Below are positions 51,634 to 61,501 of a DNA stretch of 64,000 bases, piece after piece. The notes below the pieces were generated by a model. It saw only the letters and a program-made list of their open reading frames with translations, searched no databases and was not told the origin of the DNA. The stretch lies in the NCBI GenBank assembly GCA_017744935.1, contig JAGIAI010000001.1, positions 1 to 64,000 of the forward strand. Direction: 5' to 3'. This DNA is from Variovorax sp. GTDB lineage: Bacteria; Pseudomonadota; Gammaproteobacteria; Burkholderiales; Burkholderiaceae_C. Each line of letters opens with the position of its first letter. The first letter of the stretch is position 1. Position numbers and translations under genes: made by a program.

Positions 51634-54600
51634 TTACGCGGTCACCCCGCCGCCTTCGGTGCCGCCATCGCTGTCGCCCTTGCGTCCGCCGCCCAGCCTG
51701 CGGCCCATGCGATCGAAGGCCAGGTAGATCACCGGCGTGGTGAAGAGCGTCAGCACCTGGCTCACCACCAGGCCGCCGAAGATCGCAAGGCCCAGCGGCC
51801 GGCGCAGCTCGGCGCCTTCGCCCCAGCCGAACATCAGCGGCAGCGCTGCGAACAGCGCGGCCAGCGTCGTCATCAGGATCGGCCGGAAGCGCAGGAGCGC
51901 GGCCTGGTGGATGGCCTCCAGCGGCGACTTGCCCTGATGCCGCTCGGCATCGATCGCGAAGTCGATCATCATGATCGCGTTCTTCTTGACGATGCCGATC
52001 AGCAGGATGATGCCGATGATCCCGATCACCCCCAGGTCGTTGCCAGTCACGATGAGCGCCAGCAGCGCGCCAACGCCGGCCGAAGGCAGTGTCGAGAGGA
52101 TCGTCAACGGATGGATATAGCTCTCGTAGAGCACGCCCAGCACGATGTAGACGCACACCACCGCCGCAAGAATGAGCCAGAGCTGGTTGGTGAGCGACTT
52201 CTCGTAGGCGCCCGCCGCGCCGAGGAAGGTCATGCTCACGCTGGCGGGCATGCCGATTTCCTTCGCCGCCGCACGGATCGCCGCGACGGACTTGCCAAGC
52301 GCCACGTTCGGCGCGGTGTCGAAGCCGATCGTCGCCGCCGGGTACTGCGCCACGCGGGTGACCTGGAGCGGCGCGTATTGCTCGCGCACCGTCGCCAGCG
52401 ACGAAAGGGGCGTCGCCGTGCCGGAACCGGTGCGCAACTGCAGGTTGCCCAGCGCCTCGGGCGAAGACAACGGCTCGCGCTGCGCTTCCAGGATCACGCG
52501 GTACTGGTTGGTCTCGGTGAAGATGGTCGAGACGATGCGCTGTCCGAAGGCACTGTAGAGCGCATCGTCCACCGAACTCGCGGTGACCGACAGGCGTGAC
52601 GCGGTGTTGCGGTCGATGTCGACGTACGCAGCCAGGCCCTGTGCGCCCGCGTCCGTGGTCGGGTTGCGCACCAGCGGTTCGCTGCGCAGGCGCTCGACCA
52701 GCTTGGTGGCCCAGGTGTTCACCGTCGCGGTGTCCACGCCTTCGAGCGACACGCGGAATTCGGTCGGTCCGGTTTCGGCGTCGATGGTCAGGTCCTGCGT
52801 CGGCTGCAGATAGAGCGTGGCACCGGCCACGTTGGCGCGCACGCGGTCGCGCAGGCGCTGCATCACGTCGGCCTGCGAATCATGACCCTTGCGCAGGTTG
52901 ATGAGCATGCTGCCGATGTTCAGCGCGGTGTTATTGGCGGCATCGACGCCCACCACTGAGCTCAGGCTCTGCACGTCCGGATCGGCCAGGATCGCGTTCG
53001 CGGCGGACTGCTGCAGGTCGGCCATGCGCGCGTACGAGACCTCCTGCGCAGCTTCGATGCGGGCCTTGAGCTGGCCGGTGTCCTGCGTGGGGAAAAGCCC
53101 CTTCGGAATGACGACGTAGAGCAACACCGTGAGTGCCAGCGTCAGCACCGCCACGACGAGCGTGAGCGACTGGTGGCGGAACACCCATTGCAGCCATGTG
53201 TCGTAGCGGGCGATCACGCGCTCGAAGAAGCGTTGCACGCTCGCGCCGAAACGGCCGCCCTCTTCCGATTCGGGCTTGAGCCAGCGTGCCGACATCATCG
53301 GCACCAGCGTGAGCGACACCACGGCGGAAATCAGGATCGTGATCGCGAGCGTCACCGCGAACTCGCGGAACAAGCGGCCGACCACGTCGCCCATGAACAG
53401 CAGCGGGATCAGCACCGCGACGAGCGACACCGTCAGCGAGATGATGGTGAAGCCGATCTGCGTCGCACCCTTGAGCGCAGCCTGGAACGGTGGTTCGCCG
53501 TCTTCCAGATAGCGGGCGATGTTCTCGATCATCACGATCGCGTCGTCCACGACGAAGCCGGTCGCGATGGTCAGCGCCATCAGGCTCAGGTTGTTCAGGC
53601 TGTAGCCCAGCAGGTACATCAGCCCGAAGGTGCCGATCAGCGAGATCGGGACCGCGATGCTGGCGATGATGGTCGCGCGCAGGCTGTGCAGGAAAAGGAA
53701 GATCACGAGCACCACCAGTGCCACCGCGAGCGCCAGTTCGAGTTGCACATGACTGACCGATGCGCGGATGCCGGTGGTGCGGTCGCTCAGCACCTCGACC
53801 TTGATCGAGCCGGGCAGCGAGGATTCAAGCTCGGGCAGTTGCTTCTTGATGGCGTCGACCGTGCCGATCACGTTCGCGCCGGGCTGGCGCTGCACGTTGA
53901 GGATGATGGCCGGATACAGCTTGGCTTCTTCGCTGCCCGCCTTCTCGTCGGGCCGCACCGCTGCCCATGCGCCGAGCTGGGTGTTCTCGGCACCGTCGAT
54001 CACGCGGGCCACATCGCTCATGCGCACCGGAGCGCCGTTCTTCCACGCGACGATCAGGTTCTTGTAGTCGGCCGCGGCGACGAGCTGGTCGTTCGCATTG
54101 ATGGTGTAGGCGCGCTTCGGACCGTCGAAGCTGCCCTTCGCGCTGTTGGAGTTGGCCGCGGCGATGGCCTGCCGCAACGTGTCGAGGCCGATGCCCACCG
54201 ACGCCAGTGCGTTGGTGTTGGCCTGGATACGCACCGCCGGCCGCTGTCCCCCGTTGAGCGTCACCAGGCCGACGCCGCCGACCTGGCTGATCTTTTGCGC
54301 AAGCCGCGTGTTCGTGAGGTTCTGCACCTCGGTGAGCGGCATGGTTTCGGAGCTGACCGCCAGCGTGAGGATCGGCGCATCAGCCGGGTTGACCTTGGCG
54401 TAGACCGGCGGTGCTGGCAGGTCGGCCGGCAGCAGCGAACCGCCGGCGTTGATCGCAGCCTGCACCTGCTGCTCGGCGACGTCGAGCGTCTGGTCGAGCG
54501 CGAATTGCAGCGTGATGATCGACACGCCCGTGGCGCTCGTCGAGCTCATGCGATCGAGGCCCGCCATCTGGCCGAACTGGCGTTCAAGCGGCGCGGTGAC

Positions 54601-54786
54601 GGTGCGGCTCATGACCTCCGGGCTCGCGCCCGGATAGAGCGTCTGCACCTGTATGGTCGGGTAATCGACCTGCGGCAGAGCCGCCAACGGGAGGAACCGG
54701 AAACCGACCAGGCCCGCAAGGACGATCGCGAGCATCAGCAGCGCGGTCGCGACCGGCCGCTCGATGAAGACGCGCGAAGGACTCAT
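51634..54786 (-). CDS. mdtB: RND efflux transporter subunit, MdtB/MuxB-like
   Basis: 1050 residues, close to E. coli MdtB. The N-terminus [20 protein letters not shown], the proton-relay motif [17 protein letters not shown] (about residue 405) and the C-terminal [15 protein letters not shown] are typical. It pairs with the MdtC-like protein in an inner-membrane heterotrimer that exports bile salts, novobiocin and similar compounds in known systems. It is the second gene of the operon, 18 bp after the membrane-fusion protein gene. The C-terminal Gly-rich tail ([17 protein letters not shown]) is unusual but short. Confidence 0.94.
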   Translation of the reverse strand: MSPSRVFIERPVATALLMLAIVLAGLVGFRFLPLAALPQVDYPTIQVQTLYPGASPEVMSRTVTAPLERQFGQMAGLDRMSSTSATGVSIITLQFALDQTLDVAEQQVQAAINAGGSLLPADLPAPPVYAKVNPADAPILTLAVSSETMPLTEVQNLTNTRLAQKISQVGGVGLVTLNGGQRPAVRIQANTNALASVGIGLDTLRQAIAAANSNSAKGSFDGPKRAYTINANDQLVAAADYKNLIVAWKNGAPVRMSDVARVIDGAENTQLGAWAAVRPDEKAGSEEAKLYPAIILNVQRQPGANVIGTVDAIKKQLPELESSLPGSIKVEVLSDRTTGIRASVSHVQLELALAVALVVLVIFLFLHSLRATIIASIAVPISLIGTFGLMYLLGYSLNNLSLMALTIATGFVVDDAIVMIENIARYLEDGEPPFQAALKGATQIGFTIISLTVSLVAVLIPLLFMGDVVGRLFREFAVTLAITILISAVVSLTLVPMMSARWLKPESEEGGRFGASVQRFFERVIARYDTWLQWVFRHQSLTLVVAVLTLALTVLLYVVIPKGLFPTQDTGQLKARIEAAQEVSYARMADLQQSAANAILADPDVQSLSSVVGVDAANNTALNIGSMLINLRKGHDSQADVMQRLRDRVRANVAGATLYLQPTQDLTIDAETGPTEFRVSLEGVDTATVNTWATKLVERLRSEPLVRNPTTDAGAQGLAAYVDIDRNTASRLSVTASSVDDALYSAFGQRIVSTIFTETNQYRVILEAQREPLSSPEALGNLQLRTGSGTATPLSSLATVREQYAPLQVTRVAQYPAATIGFDTAPNVALGKSVAAIRAAAKEIGMPASVSMTFLGAAGAYEKSLTNQLWLILAAVVCVYIVLGVLYESYIHPLTILSTLPSAGVGALLALIVTGNDLGVIGIIGIILLIGIVKKNAIMMIDFAIDAERHQGKSPLEAIHQAALLRFRPILMTTLAALFAALPLMFGWGEGAELRRPLGLAIFGGLVVSQVLTLFTTPVIYLAFDRMGRRLGGGRKGDSDGGTEGGGVTA

Positions 54787-54804
54787 TTCTTCCCTGTCCC
54801 TTGC

Positions 54805-56094
54805 TTACTGCGGCGCTGGACGCTGGCGACGGCCTTGCTGCTGCCCTTCGCCGCGCTGACCGCGCTGGCCGTTCGCACCCTGGCGCGGTGGCGTCGGCTT
54901 TTCGCCCTGCAACATCACGCGCGCGCCGTCCTTGAGTCGATCGCCGCCTTCGGTGACGACGAGTTCGCCTTCCTTGATCCCGTCGTTGATCGCCACCAGA
55001 TCGACCGTCGATTCGCCGCGCTTGACCGGACGCATGGACACGGTGCGGTCCTCGTTGATCACATAGACGAACGTGCCGTTGGGCCCGGTGCGCACCGCGG
55101 TCACCGGCACGACGACGGCGCTGATGGTGCGCAGCGTCATCTGCACGTTGACGAATTGGTTCGGGAACAGCGGCGCCCCCTGGTTCGCGAAGCGCGCCTT
55201 GGCTTTGACAGTGCCGGTACTGGTGTCGACGACGTTGTCGAGCGTCGAGAAGGTGCCGGTGTCGAGCACCGAAGCGCGCACGCGGTCCATGGCCTTCACG
55301 TGCAGCGGCTCGCCCTTGACGAGCTGCGCCTGGATGTCGGGCACGCGGTCCTGCGGCACCGCGAACTGCACGTCGATCGGGTTCATCTGCGTGATGACCG
55401 CAATGCCGGTGGTCGCGTTGGCCGTCACGTTGTTGCCCGGGTCGACCGTGCGAAGCCCGATGCGGCCCGCCACCGGCGCAGTGATGCGCGTGTATTCGAG
55501 ATTGAGCTTGGCCGCGGCCTCTGCGGCGCGGTCGGTGATCACGGCGCCTTCGAGTTGCTTGACCAGCGCAGCCTGCGTATCGACGTCCTGCCGGGCGATC
55601 GAGTCCTGGCCGAGCAGCGTGCGATAGCGCGCCAGCGTGACGCGGGCGGCTTCGAGCTGCGCCTCGTCGCGCACCCGCGTGCCCTGCGCCTGCGCCAACG
55701 CCTGTTCATAGGGGCGCGGATCGATCCGCGCGAGCACTTGTCCCTTGGTGACTGACTGCCCTTCGGTGTAGAGCACCTCGGTCAGCACCCCGCCGACCTG
55801 CGGCCGCAGCGTGATGGTCGCCAGCGGCGTCACGGTGCCGAGCGCGTCGATGAGAATGGGCAGGTCGGTGCGGCGTGCCTCCGAATGGCCCACCGTCTGG
55901 CTGATGCCACCGGCGCCGAAGCCGGGGCGTCCGCCCGCCGGCTCGCCCGAGCGCTTGATGAGATACCACCCGCCTGCCGCCAGTCCCGCCACCAGAATCA
56001 GCGCCAACGACGTACCCAGCCACCGCCGTCCGCGCGAAGGAGGCCGGGGTTCAGGATGGATGGGAAGGTTGGGCTCGGCGTTGGGTGACGACAT
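54805..56094 (-). CDS. mdtA: RND efflux membrane-fusion protein, MdtA/MuxA-like
   Basis: 429 residues. An N-terminal membrane anchor (LGTSLALILVAGLAAGGWYLI, about 24-44) is followed by the lipoyl, alpha-hairpin and beta-barrel domains (TITLRPQVGGVLTEVLYTEG, LNLEYTRITAPVAGRIGLRT, IDVQFAVPQDRVPDI). The Gln/Arg-rich C-terminus (GQRGEGQQQGRRQRPAPQ) is low complexity. It links the inner transporter to the outer channel. I chose the ATG at 56094; earlier in-frame starts add 73 residues without family support. A 72-bp upstream CTTTAC direct repeat marks the operon promoter. Confidence 0.94.
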   Translation of the reverse strand: MSSPNAEPNLPIHPEPRPPSRGRRWLGTSLALILVAGLAAGGWYLIKRSGEPAGGRPGFGAGGISQTVGHSEARRTDLPILIDALGTVTPLATITLRPQVGGVLTEVLYTEGQSVTKGQVLARIDPRPYEQALAQAQGTRVRDEAQLEAARVTLARYRTLLGQDSIARQDVDTQAALVKQLEGAVITDRAAEAAAKLNLEYTRITAPVAGRIGLRTVDPGNNVTANATTGIAVITQMNPIDVQFAVPQDRVPDIQAQLVKGEPLHVKAMDRVRASVLDTGTFSTLDNVVDTSTGTVKAKARFANQGAPLFPNQFVNVQMTLRTISAVVVPVTAVRTGPNGTFVYVINEDRTVSMRPVKRGESTVDLVAINDGIKEGELVVTEGGDRLKDGARVMLQGEKPTPPRQGANGQRGQRGEGQQQGRRQRPAPQ

Positions 56095-56165
56095 TGTTGG
56101 AGTCAGGCTTTGGACGTATGCCTCTGAGTGGAGCCGGGAATCGTAGCGCTCCGTTCTTACAAACC

Positions 56166-56182
56166 GTAAAGCCTCGGTAAAG
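56166..56182 (-). promoter_or_regulatory. CTTTAC-N5-CTTTAC direct repeat upstream of the efflux operon
   Basis: On the minus strand CTTTAC occurs twice, starting 11 bp apart with a 5-bp spacer, 72 bp before the mdtA start. Six-base direct repeats with 5-bp spacers are the usual form of OmpR-family boxes such as the PmrA box. No regulator gene adjoins the operon on that side. Confidence 0.55.
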
Positions 56183-56330
56183 CCCAGGTTGACGTCTGCA
56201 TCTGGCGACAGCGATCTGCAACTGGCGCCGCCGGGGTGCACTTCGTCGCAACGCCATGGCGGGCAGGACAGGTCGCCGGCACAGTCCGCCCATCGATTCA
56301 GGAACCCATCCACCTCTCACGGAGAACACC

Positions 56331-56843
56331 ATGCTGATGCAGATCCTTCTTCACACCCCCAAGTGGGTCTTCGGCCTCTTCGCACTGCTGGTGTGGCTCG
56401 GCGCCCGGCAGCTCGTTGCGTCCAGCCTGAGCATGACCCGCACGGCGCTCATGCCGGTCGTGATGGGCGGCCTGTCGGTCTTCGGGGTGGCATCGGCTTT
56501 CGGCGATTCGATCGTGTCGCTGCTGGCCTGGGCAGCCATGGTCTTCGCGACGCTTGCGCTGGTGCTGCAACGCGAGTTGCCCGCGGGCACGCGCTACGAC
56601 GCTTCGGCCCGCCGCTTCCATGTCGCGGGGACGGCAGTTCCGCTGATGCTCATGATGGGCATCTTCTTCACCAAGTACATCGTCGGCGTGCTGATGGCAA
56701 TCCATCCGGAGTACGCTCACCAGACGCTCTTCAGCATCGGCATCAGCGCCCTGTACGGCACGTTTACCGGCGTCTTCGTCGGCCGAGCGATCCGCCTGTG
56801 GCGCCTTGCGATGCGCGCCGACGCCGCCGGCGTCGCCGCCTGA
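56331..56843 (+). CDS. small inner-membrane protein of unknown function
   Basis: 170 residues with about five hydrophobic segments: 10-30 (KWVFGLFALLVWLGARQLV), 40-60, 65-82 (IVSLLAWAAMVFATLALVL), 103-125 (AVPLMLMMGIFFTKYIVGVLM) and 137-157. I recognise no family with certainty. Start at the ATG with GGAGA 7 nt upstream. It opens a run of four plus-strand genes that includes a 2TM protein, a LytS-type kinase and a LytTR regulator. It may be a sensor accessory or a target of that system. Confidence 0.7.
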   Translation: MLMQILLHTPKWVFGLFALLVWLGARQLVASSLSMTRTALMPVVMGGLSVFGVASAFGDSIVSLLAWAAMVFATLALVLQRELPAGTRYDASARRFHVAGTAVPLMLMMGIFFTKYIVGVLMAIHPEYAHQTLFSIGISALYGTFTGVFVGRAIRLWRLAMRADAAGVAA

Positions 56844-56872
56844 ACCGCAAACAGAGACGAAGGAGCTCGATC

Positions 56873-57154
56873 ATGACCAACGACGACATCGACCACCTGG
56901 CCCGCAGGCGCGCGAAGGCGAAGATCGGCTGGTTCATCCACGCCACCGTCTATGCGACGGTCAACCTGATGCTCATCGGGCTTTCGCTCTACACCGGCCG
57001 CGGCTGGGCGATCTTCCCGCTGCTCGGATGGGGCCTGGGCCTTGTGCTGCACGGCGCTTCCGTCTGGCTCTTCGCGCCCGGCGGCAATCTGCTCGAACGG
57101 ATGGTGGCCCATGAACGCGCCAAGCTCGATTCGAGCCACGGCGATCCGTGGTGA
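56873..57154 (+). CDS. 2TM-domain protein next to a LytS-type kinase
   Basis: 93 residues. Basic N-terminus (DDIDHLARRRAKAKIGWFIH), then two hydrophobic segments (ATVYATVNLMLIGLSLY and WAIFPLLGWGLGLVLHGASV) and a short tail. This is the 2TM domain pattern, which in other bacteria is often found alone or fused next to histidine kinases of the LytS type. AAGGAG lies upstream of the ATG. It lies 56 bp before the kinase gene, and it may modulate that kinase in the membrane. Confidence 0.82.
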   Translation: MTNDDIDHLARRRAKAKIGWFIHATVYATVNLMLIGLSLYTGRGWAIFPLLGWGLGLVLHGASVWLFAPGGNLLERMVAHERAKLDSSHGDPW

Positions 57155-57209
57155 GAGCCTTTGACAGGCAAATTCGTCCAGAATCGGCAGCCATGACCGG
57201 AGACGCCAC

Positions 57210-58277
57210 TTGATCGCCACGTTCAGGCGCAACTTCACACGCGAAAACATTCGGGACGTGTTGCGACACGGGGTGAGCACCGCGTTCATCTGCTGCCTGA
57301 TCGCGATCATCTTCATCATCACCGGGCATGGCAGTTGGAGCTCGCAGTTCGTCTATTCGCTCTCGATCGGCCTGATCAGCTGGCTCATCATCGATCTGGG
57401 CCGCCTGATGATGAGCCCCGACCCCAGCAAACTCTGGCCGCACGGTCCCAAGGGCATCGCGCTGGTGGTCTTCGGCATCTTCGTCGGCTTCGTCGTCGGC
57501 AATGCGATCGGAGACGCCTACAACGGCGCACCGGTTTTCGGGCTCTGGACCATGGCGCCCCAGAAGCTCGCCTCGACGGTGGTCATCACCGTCGTCTCGG
57601 GCGTGGTCATCTGCTACTACTACTACAGCCGCGGGCGCAGCAAATACCTCGAGGGCGCCATCGCGATCGCAGAGCGCGACGCGGCCGATGCGCGACTCAA
57701 GCTGCTCGAAACCCAACTCGAGCCGCACATGCTCTTCAATACGCTCGCGAACCTGCGCGTGCTGATCAAGACCGACCCCGATCGCGCGATCGCGATGCTC
57801 GACCGGCTCAACAGCTACCTGCGCGTGACGCTTGGCGGTTCGCGCTCGCTGGCGCATCCGCTGGCGGCCGAGTTCGACCGGCTGCGCGACTACCTCGAGC
57901 TGATGTCCGTGCGAATGGGCGACCGGCTGCGCTACACGCTCGACCTGCCCGACGGACTGCGCGATGTACCCGTGCCGCCGTTGATGCTGCAACCACTCGT
58001 TGAAAACAGCATCCGCCACGGCCTCGAGCCCCGGGTGGAAGGCGGCGAGATCGTCGTGCGCGCCCGACGCAACGGCACGTCCCTGCTCATCGAAGTGACG
58101 GACACCGGCGTGGGTATCGATGCCGAAGCAGCCGAGCCATCCAAGGACGGCGGATTCGGCCTTGCGCAGGTGCGCGAGAGGCTGCAGACCGTCTATGGCC
58201 CGCAAAGCACCATGACCATGGCCCCGCTGGCGACCGGTGGAACCCGTGCCTCCATCAGCTTTCCCCTGTCCGCCTGA
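57210..58277 (+). CDS. sensor histidine kinase, LytS/YehU-type
   Basis: 355 residues. Four hydrophobic segments lie in the first 145 residues (SIGLISWLIIDLG, IALVVFGIFVGFVVG, STVVITVVSGVVICYYYY). The His_kinase domain carries H173 in LETQLEPHMLFNTLANLRVL. The ATPase domain has the N box (LMLQPLVENSIRHGLEP) and the G box (VTDTGVGI). The start reads as TTG, preceded by GGAG at a correct distance; no better ATG gives the first membrane segment. Partner is the LytTR regulator 5 bp downstream. The signal is unknown. Confidence 0.88.
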   Translation: MIATFRRNFTRENIRDVLRHGVSTAFICCLIAIIFIITGHGSWSSQFVYSLSIGLISWLIIDLGRLMMSPDPSKLWPHGPKGIALVVFGIFVGFVVGNAIGDAYNGAPVFGLWTMAPQKLASTVVITVVSGVVICYYYYSRGRSKYLEGAIAIAERDAADARLKLLETQLEPHMLFNTLANLRVLIKTDPDRAIAMLDRLNSYLRVTLGGSRSLAHPLAAEFDRLRDYLELMSVRMGDRLRYTLDLPDGLRDVPVPPLMLQPLVENSIRHGLEPRVEGGEIVVRARRNGTSLLIEVTDTGVGIDAEAAEPSKDGGFGLAQVRERLQTVYGPQSTMTMAPLATGGTRASISFPLSA

Positions 58278-58282
58278 ACTGA

Positions 58283-59107
58283 ATGAATCCGACCGCACTC
58301 ATCGCCGAAGACGAGCCGCTGCTCGCGCAAGCCCTTCGCGCCGAACTGGCCGCCGTATGGCCTGAATTGCAAGTGGTCGCCACCGTCGGCGACGGACGCA
58401 GTGCGGTGCGCGAAGCGCTGGAGCAGCTTCCGCAGGTGCTCTTTCTCGACATCCGCATGCCCGGACTCGACGGACTCGGCGCAGCGGCGGAACTGGCCGA
58501 CGCCTGGCCGGTGGACGAAGCACCCATGCCGCAACTCGTCTTCGTGACCGCTTATGACGAATACGCGGCGCGCGCCTTCGATGCGCAGGCGATCGATTAC
58601 GTGCTCAAGCCGGTGCAGTCCGACCGGCTGCGCCGCACCGTGAGCCGGGTGCGTGCGGCGCTGGACCAGCGTTCATCGTCGTCCCTGCCAGCGGACGATG
58701 CGCTCGCCAGCACGCTCGCGCAATGGCGAAAGGTGCTCGGGGCGGCCGAATCCGCATCCACCGGTGTCGCGCCGCTCAAGCTGATTCCCGCGAGCGAGGC
58801 AGGATCGTCAGGCAACACGGTCCGGATGGTGCCGATCGACGAGGTGCAGTACTTCGAAGCGGCCGACAAATACGTTCGTGTGATCACCGCACAGAACGAA
58901 TACCTTATTCGCACACCACTCAAGCAACTGCTGCCGCAACTCGATTCGCAGGTCTTCTGGCAGGTTCACCGTGCGGCGGTGGTGCGCGCCGACGCGATCG
59001 AGGCGGTCCATCGAGACGAGGCGGGCAAGCAGCATCTGACGCTGCGCGGTCGGACCGAAAAAATCCCGGTCAGCCGCCTGTATGCCCATCTATTCAGGGC
59101 CATGTAG
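58283..59107 (+). CDS. LytTR-family response regulator
   Basis: 274 residues. The receiver domain (about 1-122) has phosphoacceptor D56 (VLFLDIRMPGLDG), with T90 and K109 (DYVLKPVQSD). The LytTR DNA-binding domain lies at about 175-270 (VRMVPIDEVQYFEAADKYVR, EYLIRTPLKQL, FWQVHRAAVV). It begins 5 bp after the kinase stop. LytTR regulators bind paired direct repeats. Likely targets are nearby genes or cell-envelope functions. A hairpin follows the gene. Confidence 0.91.
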   Translation: MNPTALIAEDEPLLAQALRAELAAVWPELQVVATVGDGRSAVREALEQLPQVLFLDIRMPGLDGLGAAAELADAWPVDEAPMPQLVFVTAYDEYAARAFDAQAIDYVLKPVQSDRLRRTVSRVRAALDQRSSSSLPADDALASTLAQWRKVLGAAESASTGVAPLKLIPASEAGSSGNTVRMVPIDEVQYFEAADKYVRVITAQNEYLIRTPLKQLLPQLDSQVFWQVHRAAVVRADAIEAVHRDEAGKQHLTLRGRTEKIPVSRLYAHLFRAM

Positions 59108-59151
59108 TCCGGCTCTGACACTGCAAGAACAAGGCCAACAGAAAAAAGAAA

Positions 59152-59178
59152 AGGCCGGCCCTTTTGACGGGCCGGCCT
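59152..59178 (-). terminator. intrinsic terminator after the Tyr/Pro-rich gene
   Basis: AGGCCGGCCC and GGGCCGGCCT form a 10-bp GC stem around a 7-nt loop. On the minus strand the stem is followed by CCTTTTCTTTTTTC, a clear T-tract, so it ends transcripts of the gene at 59221-59556. On the plus strand the tail is weaker, but it may also serve the LytTR operon. Confidence 0.82.
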
Positions 59179-59220
59179 CTTCATGTGACAGCAGGCTATT
59201 TGTGTGCGCGAGCCAATCGC

Positions 59221-59556
59221 TCAGCGGTAGTAACGGTGGCCGTGACCGTGGTAGTACGGCCCGGGGTAGTACACGGGAGCCGGACGGTAGTAACGCGGCG
59301 CCGGTGCGTAGTAAACGGGTGCCGGGCGGACATACACCGGTGCCGGAGCCACATAGGCCGCTGGCGGGTAGTAGACCGGCGCCGGCGCCACGTAATACGG
59401 TTGCGGCGATGCGACACCCACGGCGACGCCAGGGACGTTGACACCGACCGACCAGGCAACATTGGCTGCGCTCGCGGACGCTGCGGCAAAGAGCGCTCCT
59501 GCGGCAACAGCGCCTGCAGCGGCCCATTTGAAGAGTGTGGATCGAGTTTTGCTCAT
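59221..59556 (-). CDS. exported Tyr/Pro-rich repeat protein
   Basis: 111 residues. A signal peptide (FKWAAAGAVAAGALFAAASASA, cleavage near residue 30) is followed by a short conserved stretch (NVAWSVGVNVPGVAVGVAS). The rest consists of repeats of the form A-P-x-P-V-Y-Y or R-P-A-P-V-Y-Y, ending in a His/Arg/Tyr-rich tail (YYHGHGHRYYR). Proteins like this are common in Comamonadaceae and related Burkholderiales and of unknown function; cell-surface or metal-binding roles are guesses. A signal and terminator place it as a complete small transcription unit, convergent with the LytTR operon. Confidence 0.83.
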   Translation of the reverse strand: MSKTRSTLFKWAAAGAVAAGALFAAASASAANVAWSVGVNVPGVAVGVASPQPYYVAPAPVYYPPAAYVAPAPVYVRPAPVYYAPAPRYYRPAPVYYPGPYYHGHGHRYYR

Positions 59557-59694
59557 GTCTGGACTCCTGTTTAAAACGGGCGTATCGATCGCCCATGTGT
59601 GTATTCAACGCGGCTAGTGTCAAGGTGGTGTACGCCGCTCTGTGAAGAAAGTTGCCAAACGTAACGGGCCTCCAGCGGCACGTAGAATGCGTGA

Positions 59695-61500
59695 ATGACT
59701 TCCGCCGCAGCCGACAACGATACCGCCAAGCCTAGCAATTTCCTGCGCCACGTCATCGAAAACGATCTCGAGCAGGGCACCTATTCCGACCGCAAATGGG
59801 GTGGCGACCCCGGCGATGCCGTTCATCACGCCCAAGGCATGCAGGACCCGGCCAAGGTCCGCATGCGTTTTCCGCCCGAACCCAATGGCTACCTCCACAT
59901 CGGCCACGCCAAGAGCATCTGGCTGAATTTCGAGCTCGCCAAGGAATACGGGGGCGTCTGCCATCTGCGCTTCGACGACACCAACCCCGAAAAGGAAGAG
60001 CAGGAATACGTCGACGCGATTCGCGACGCGGTGCAATGGATGGGCTACGAGCCCGTGATGGCCGACGACCCGGCCCACCCCGGCGCGCGCAACGACCACG
60101 TCTACTTCGCGAGCAACTATTTCGACTTCATGTACCGGGCGGCCGAGTACCTGATCACCTCCGGCCATGCCTACGTCGATGAGCAGAGCGCCGAGGAGAT
60201 CCGGGCCAATCGCGGCGACTTCAACACGCCGGGCACCGACAGCCCCTTCCGCGCCCGCACGCCGGACGAGAACCTCGCGCGCTTCCGCGAAATGCGGGAC
60301 GGCAAGCTGCCAGACGGCGCCGCGGTGCTCCGCGCGAAGATCGACATGGCGAGCCCCAACATCAACATGCGCGACCCGGCGCTCTACCGCATCCGCCGCG
60401 CGACGCACCACAACACCGGCGACAAGTGGTGCATCTACCCCATGTACACCTTCGCGCACCCGATCGAGGATGCGCTGGAGCAGATCACCCACAGCATCTG
60501 CACGCTGGAATTCGAAGACCAGCGCCCCTTCTACGACTGGCTGCTCGACCGGCTCGCCGAAGGCGGCCTGATCGCGTCGCCACATCCGCGCCAATACGAA
60601 TTCGCGCGACTCAACGTCACGCATGTCATCACCAGCAAGCGCAAGCTGCGCCAACTGGTGGAAGACGGCCATGTCGATGGCTGGGACGATCCGCGCATGC
60701 CGACCCTCGCCGGGCTGCGCCGCCGCGGCTACACGCCTGAAGCACTCAAGCTCTTCTGCGAACGTTCCGGTGTCACCAAGTCCGGCGGCTGGATCGACTA
60801 CGCGAGCCTCGAAGCCGCGTTGCGCGACACGCTCGACCCGGTCGCCCCGCGTGCGATGGTGGTGCTCGACCCGGTCAAGCTCGTCATCACCAACTGGGGC
60901 GAACTGATGGGCGGCGACGATGTGCTCGACGACTGCACGGCGCCCGTCCACCCGCACCACGCCGAGATGGGCCGCCGCAGCTTCAAGCTTGGCCGCGAAG
61001 TGTGGATCGAGCGCACCGACTACGAAGACGTGCAGCCCAAGGGCTTCTTCCGCCTTTTCCCGGGGAACAAGGTGCGCCTCAAGTACGGCCACGTGATCGA
61101 ATGCACCGGCGCCACGCGCGATGCCGATGGCAAGCTCATCGAAGTGCAAGCCAAGCTCGTGCCCGACACCAAGAGCGGCACGCCCGGCGCCGACGCGATC
61201 AAGGTCAAGGGCAACATCACCTGGGTCGCGGCCGCCGATGCGCTGCCGGCCGAAGTGCGGCTCTACGAGCGCCTCTTCGCCGCTGCCCAGCCCGGGGCTG
61301 GCGAACTGCTCGACGAACTCAACCGCGACAGCCTCGTCGTGACGCAGGGCTATGCCGAGCCGTCACTGGCGTCGGCCGCGCCGGGTGCGCCCTACCAGTT
61401 CGAGCGACACGGCTACTTCGTGCTCGACTCGCATGTGGGGGCGAACGGCCAGCGCGTGTTCAACCGCGCGGCCGGAATGCGGGACAGCTGGGGCAAATAA
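59695..61500 (+). CDS. glnS: glutaminyl-tRNA synthetase
   Basis: 601 residues, against 554 in E. coli. The class I HIGH motif is FPPEPNGYLHIGHAKS (about residues 59-74). The KMSKS counterpart is VITSKRKLRQL (about 314). The C-terminal anticodon-binding barrels follow (LVITNWGELMGGDD, VQPKGFFRLFPGNKVRLKYG). It charges tRNA-Gln with glutamine. The N-terminal about 25 residues before the first conserved block exceed the E. coli length. It is monocistronic and ends 1 bp from the convergent aspartoacylase-like gene, with no terminator between. Confidence 0.96.
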   Translation: MTSAAADNDTAKPSNFLRHVIENDLEQGTYSDRKWGGDPGDAVHHAQGMQDPAKVRMRFPPEPNGYLHIGHAKSIWLNFELAKEYGGVCHLRFDDTNPEKEEQEYVDAIRDAVQWMGYEPVMADDPAHPGARNDHVYFASNYFDFMYRAAEYLITSGHAYVDEQSAEEIRANRGDFNTPGTDSPFRARTPDENLARFREMRDGKLPDGAAVLRAKIDMASPNINMRDPALYRIRRATHHNTGDKWCIYPMYTFAHPIEDALEQITHSICTLEFEDQRPFYDWLLDRLAEGGLIASPHPRQYEFARLNVTHVITSKRKLRQLVEDGHVDGWDDPRMPTLAGLRRRGYTPEALKLFCERSGVTKSGGWIDYASLEAALRDTLDPVAPRAMVVLDPVKLVITNWGELMGGDDVLDDCTAPVHPHHAEMGRRSFKLGREVWIERTDYEDVQPKGFFRLFPGNKVRLKYGHVIECTGATRDADGKLIEVQAKLVPDTKSGTPGADAIKVKGNITWVAAADALPAEVRLYERLFAAAQPGAGELLDELNRDSLVVTQGYAEPSLASAAPGAPYQFERHGYFVLDSHVGANGQRVFNRAAGMRDSWGK

Positions 61501-61501
61501 G

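Noticed and set aside
49583..52156. 857-codon minus-strand frame overlapping both RND genes
   Set aside because: A plus-one shadow of mdtC/mdtB; the protein reads as Arg/Gly/Ala-rich noise while the true frames give complete transporters.
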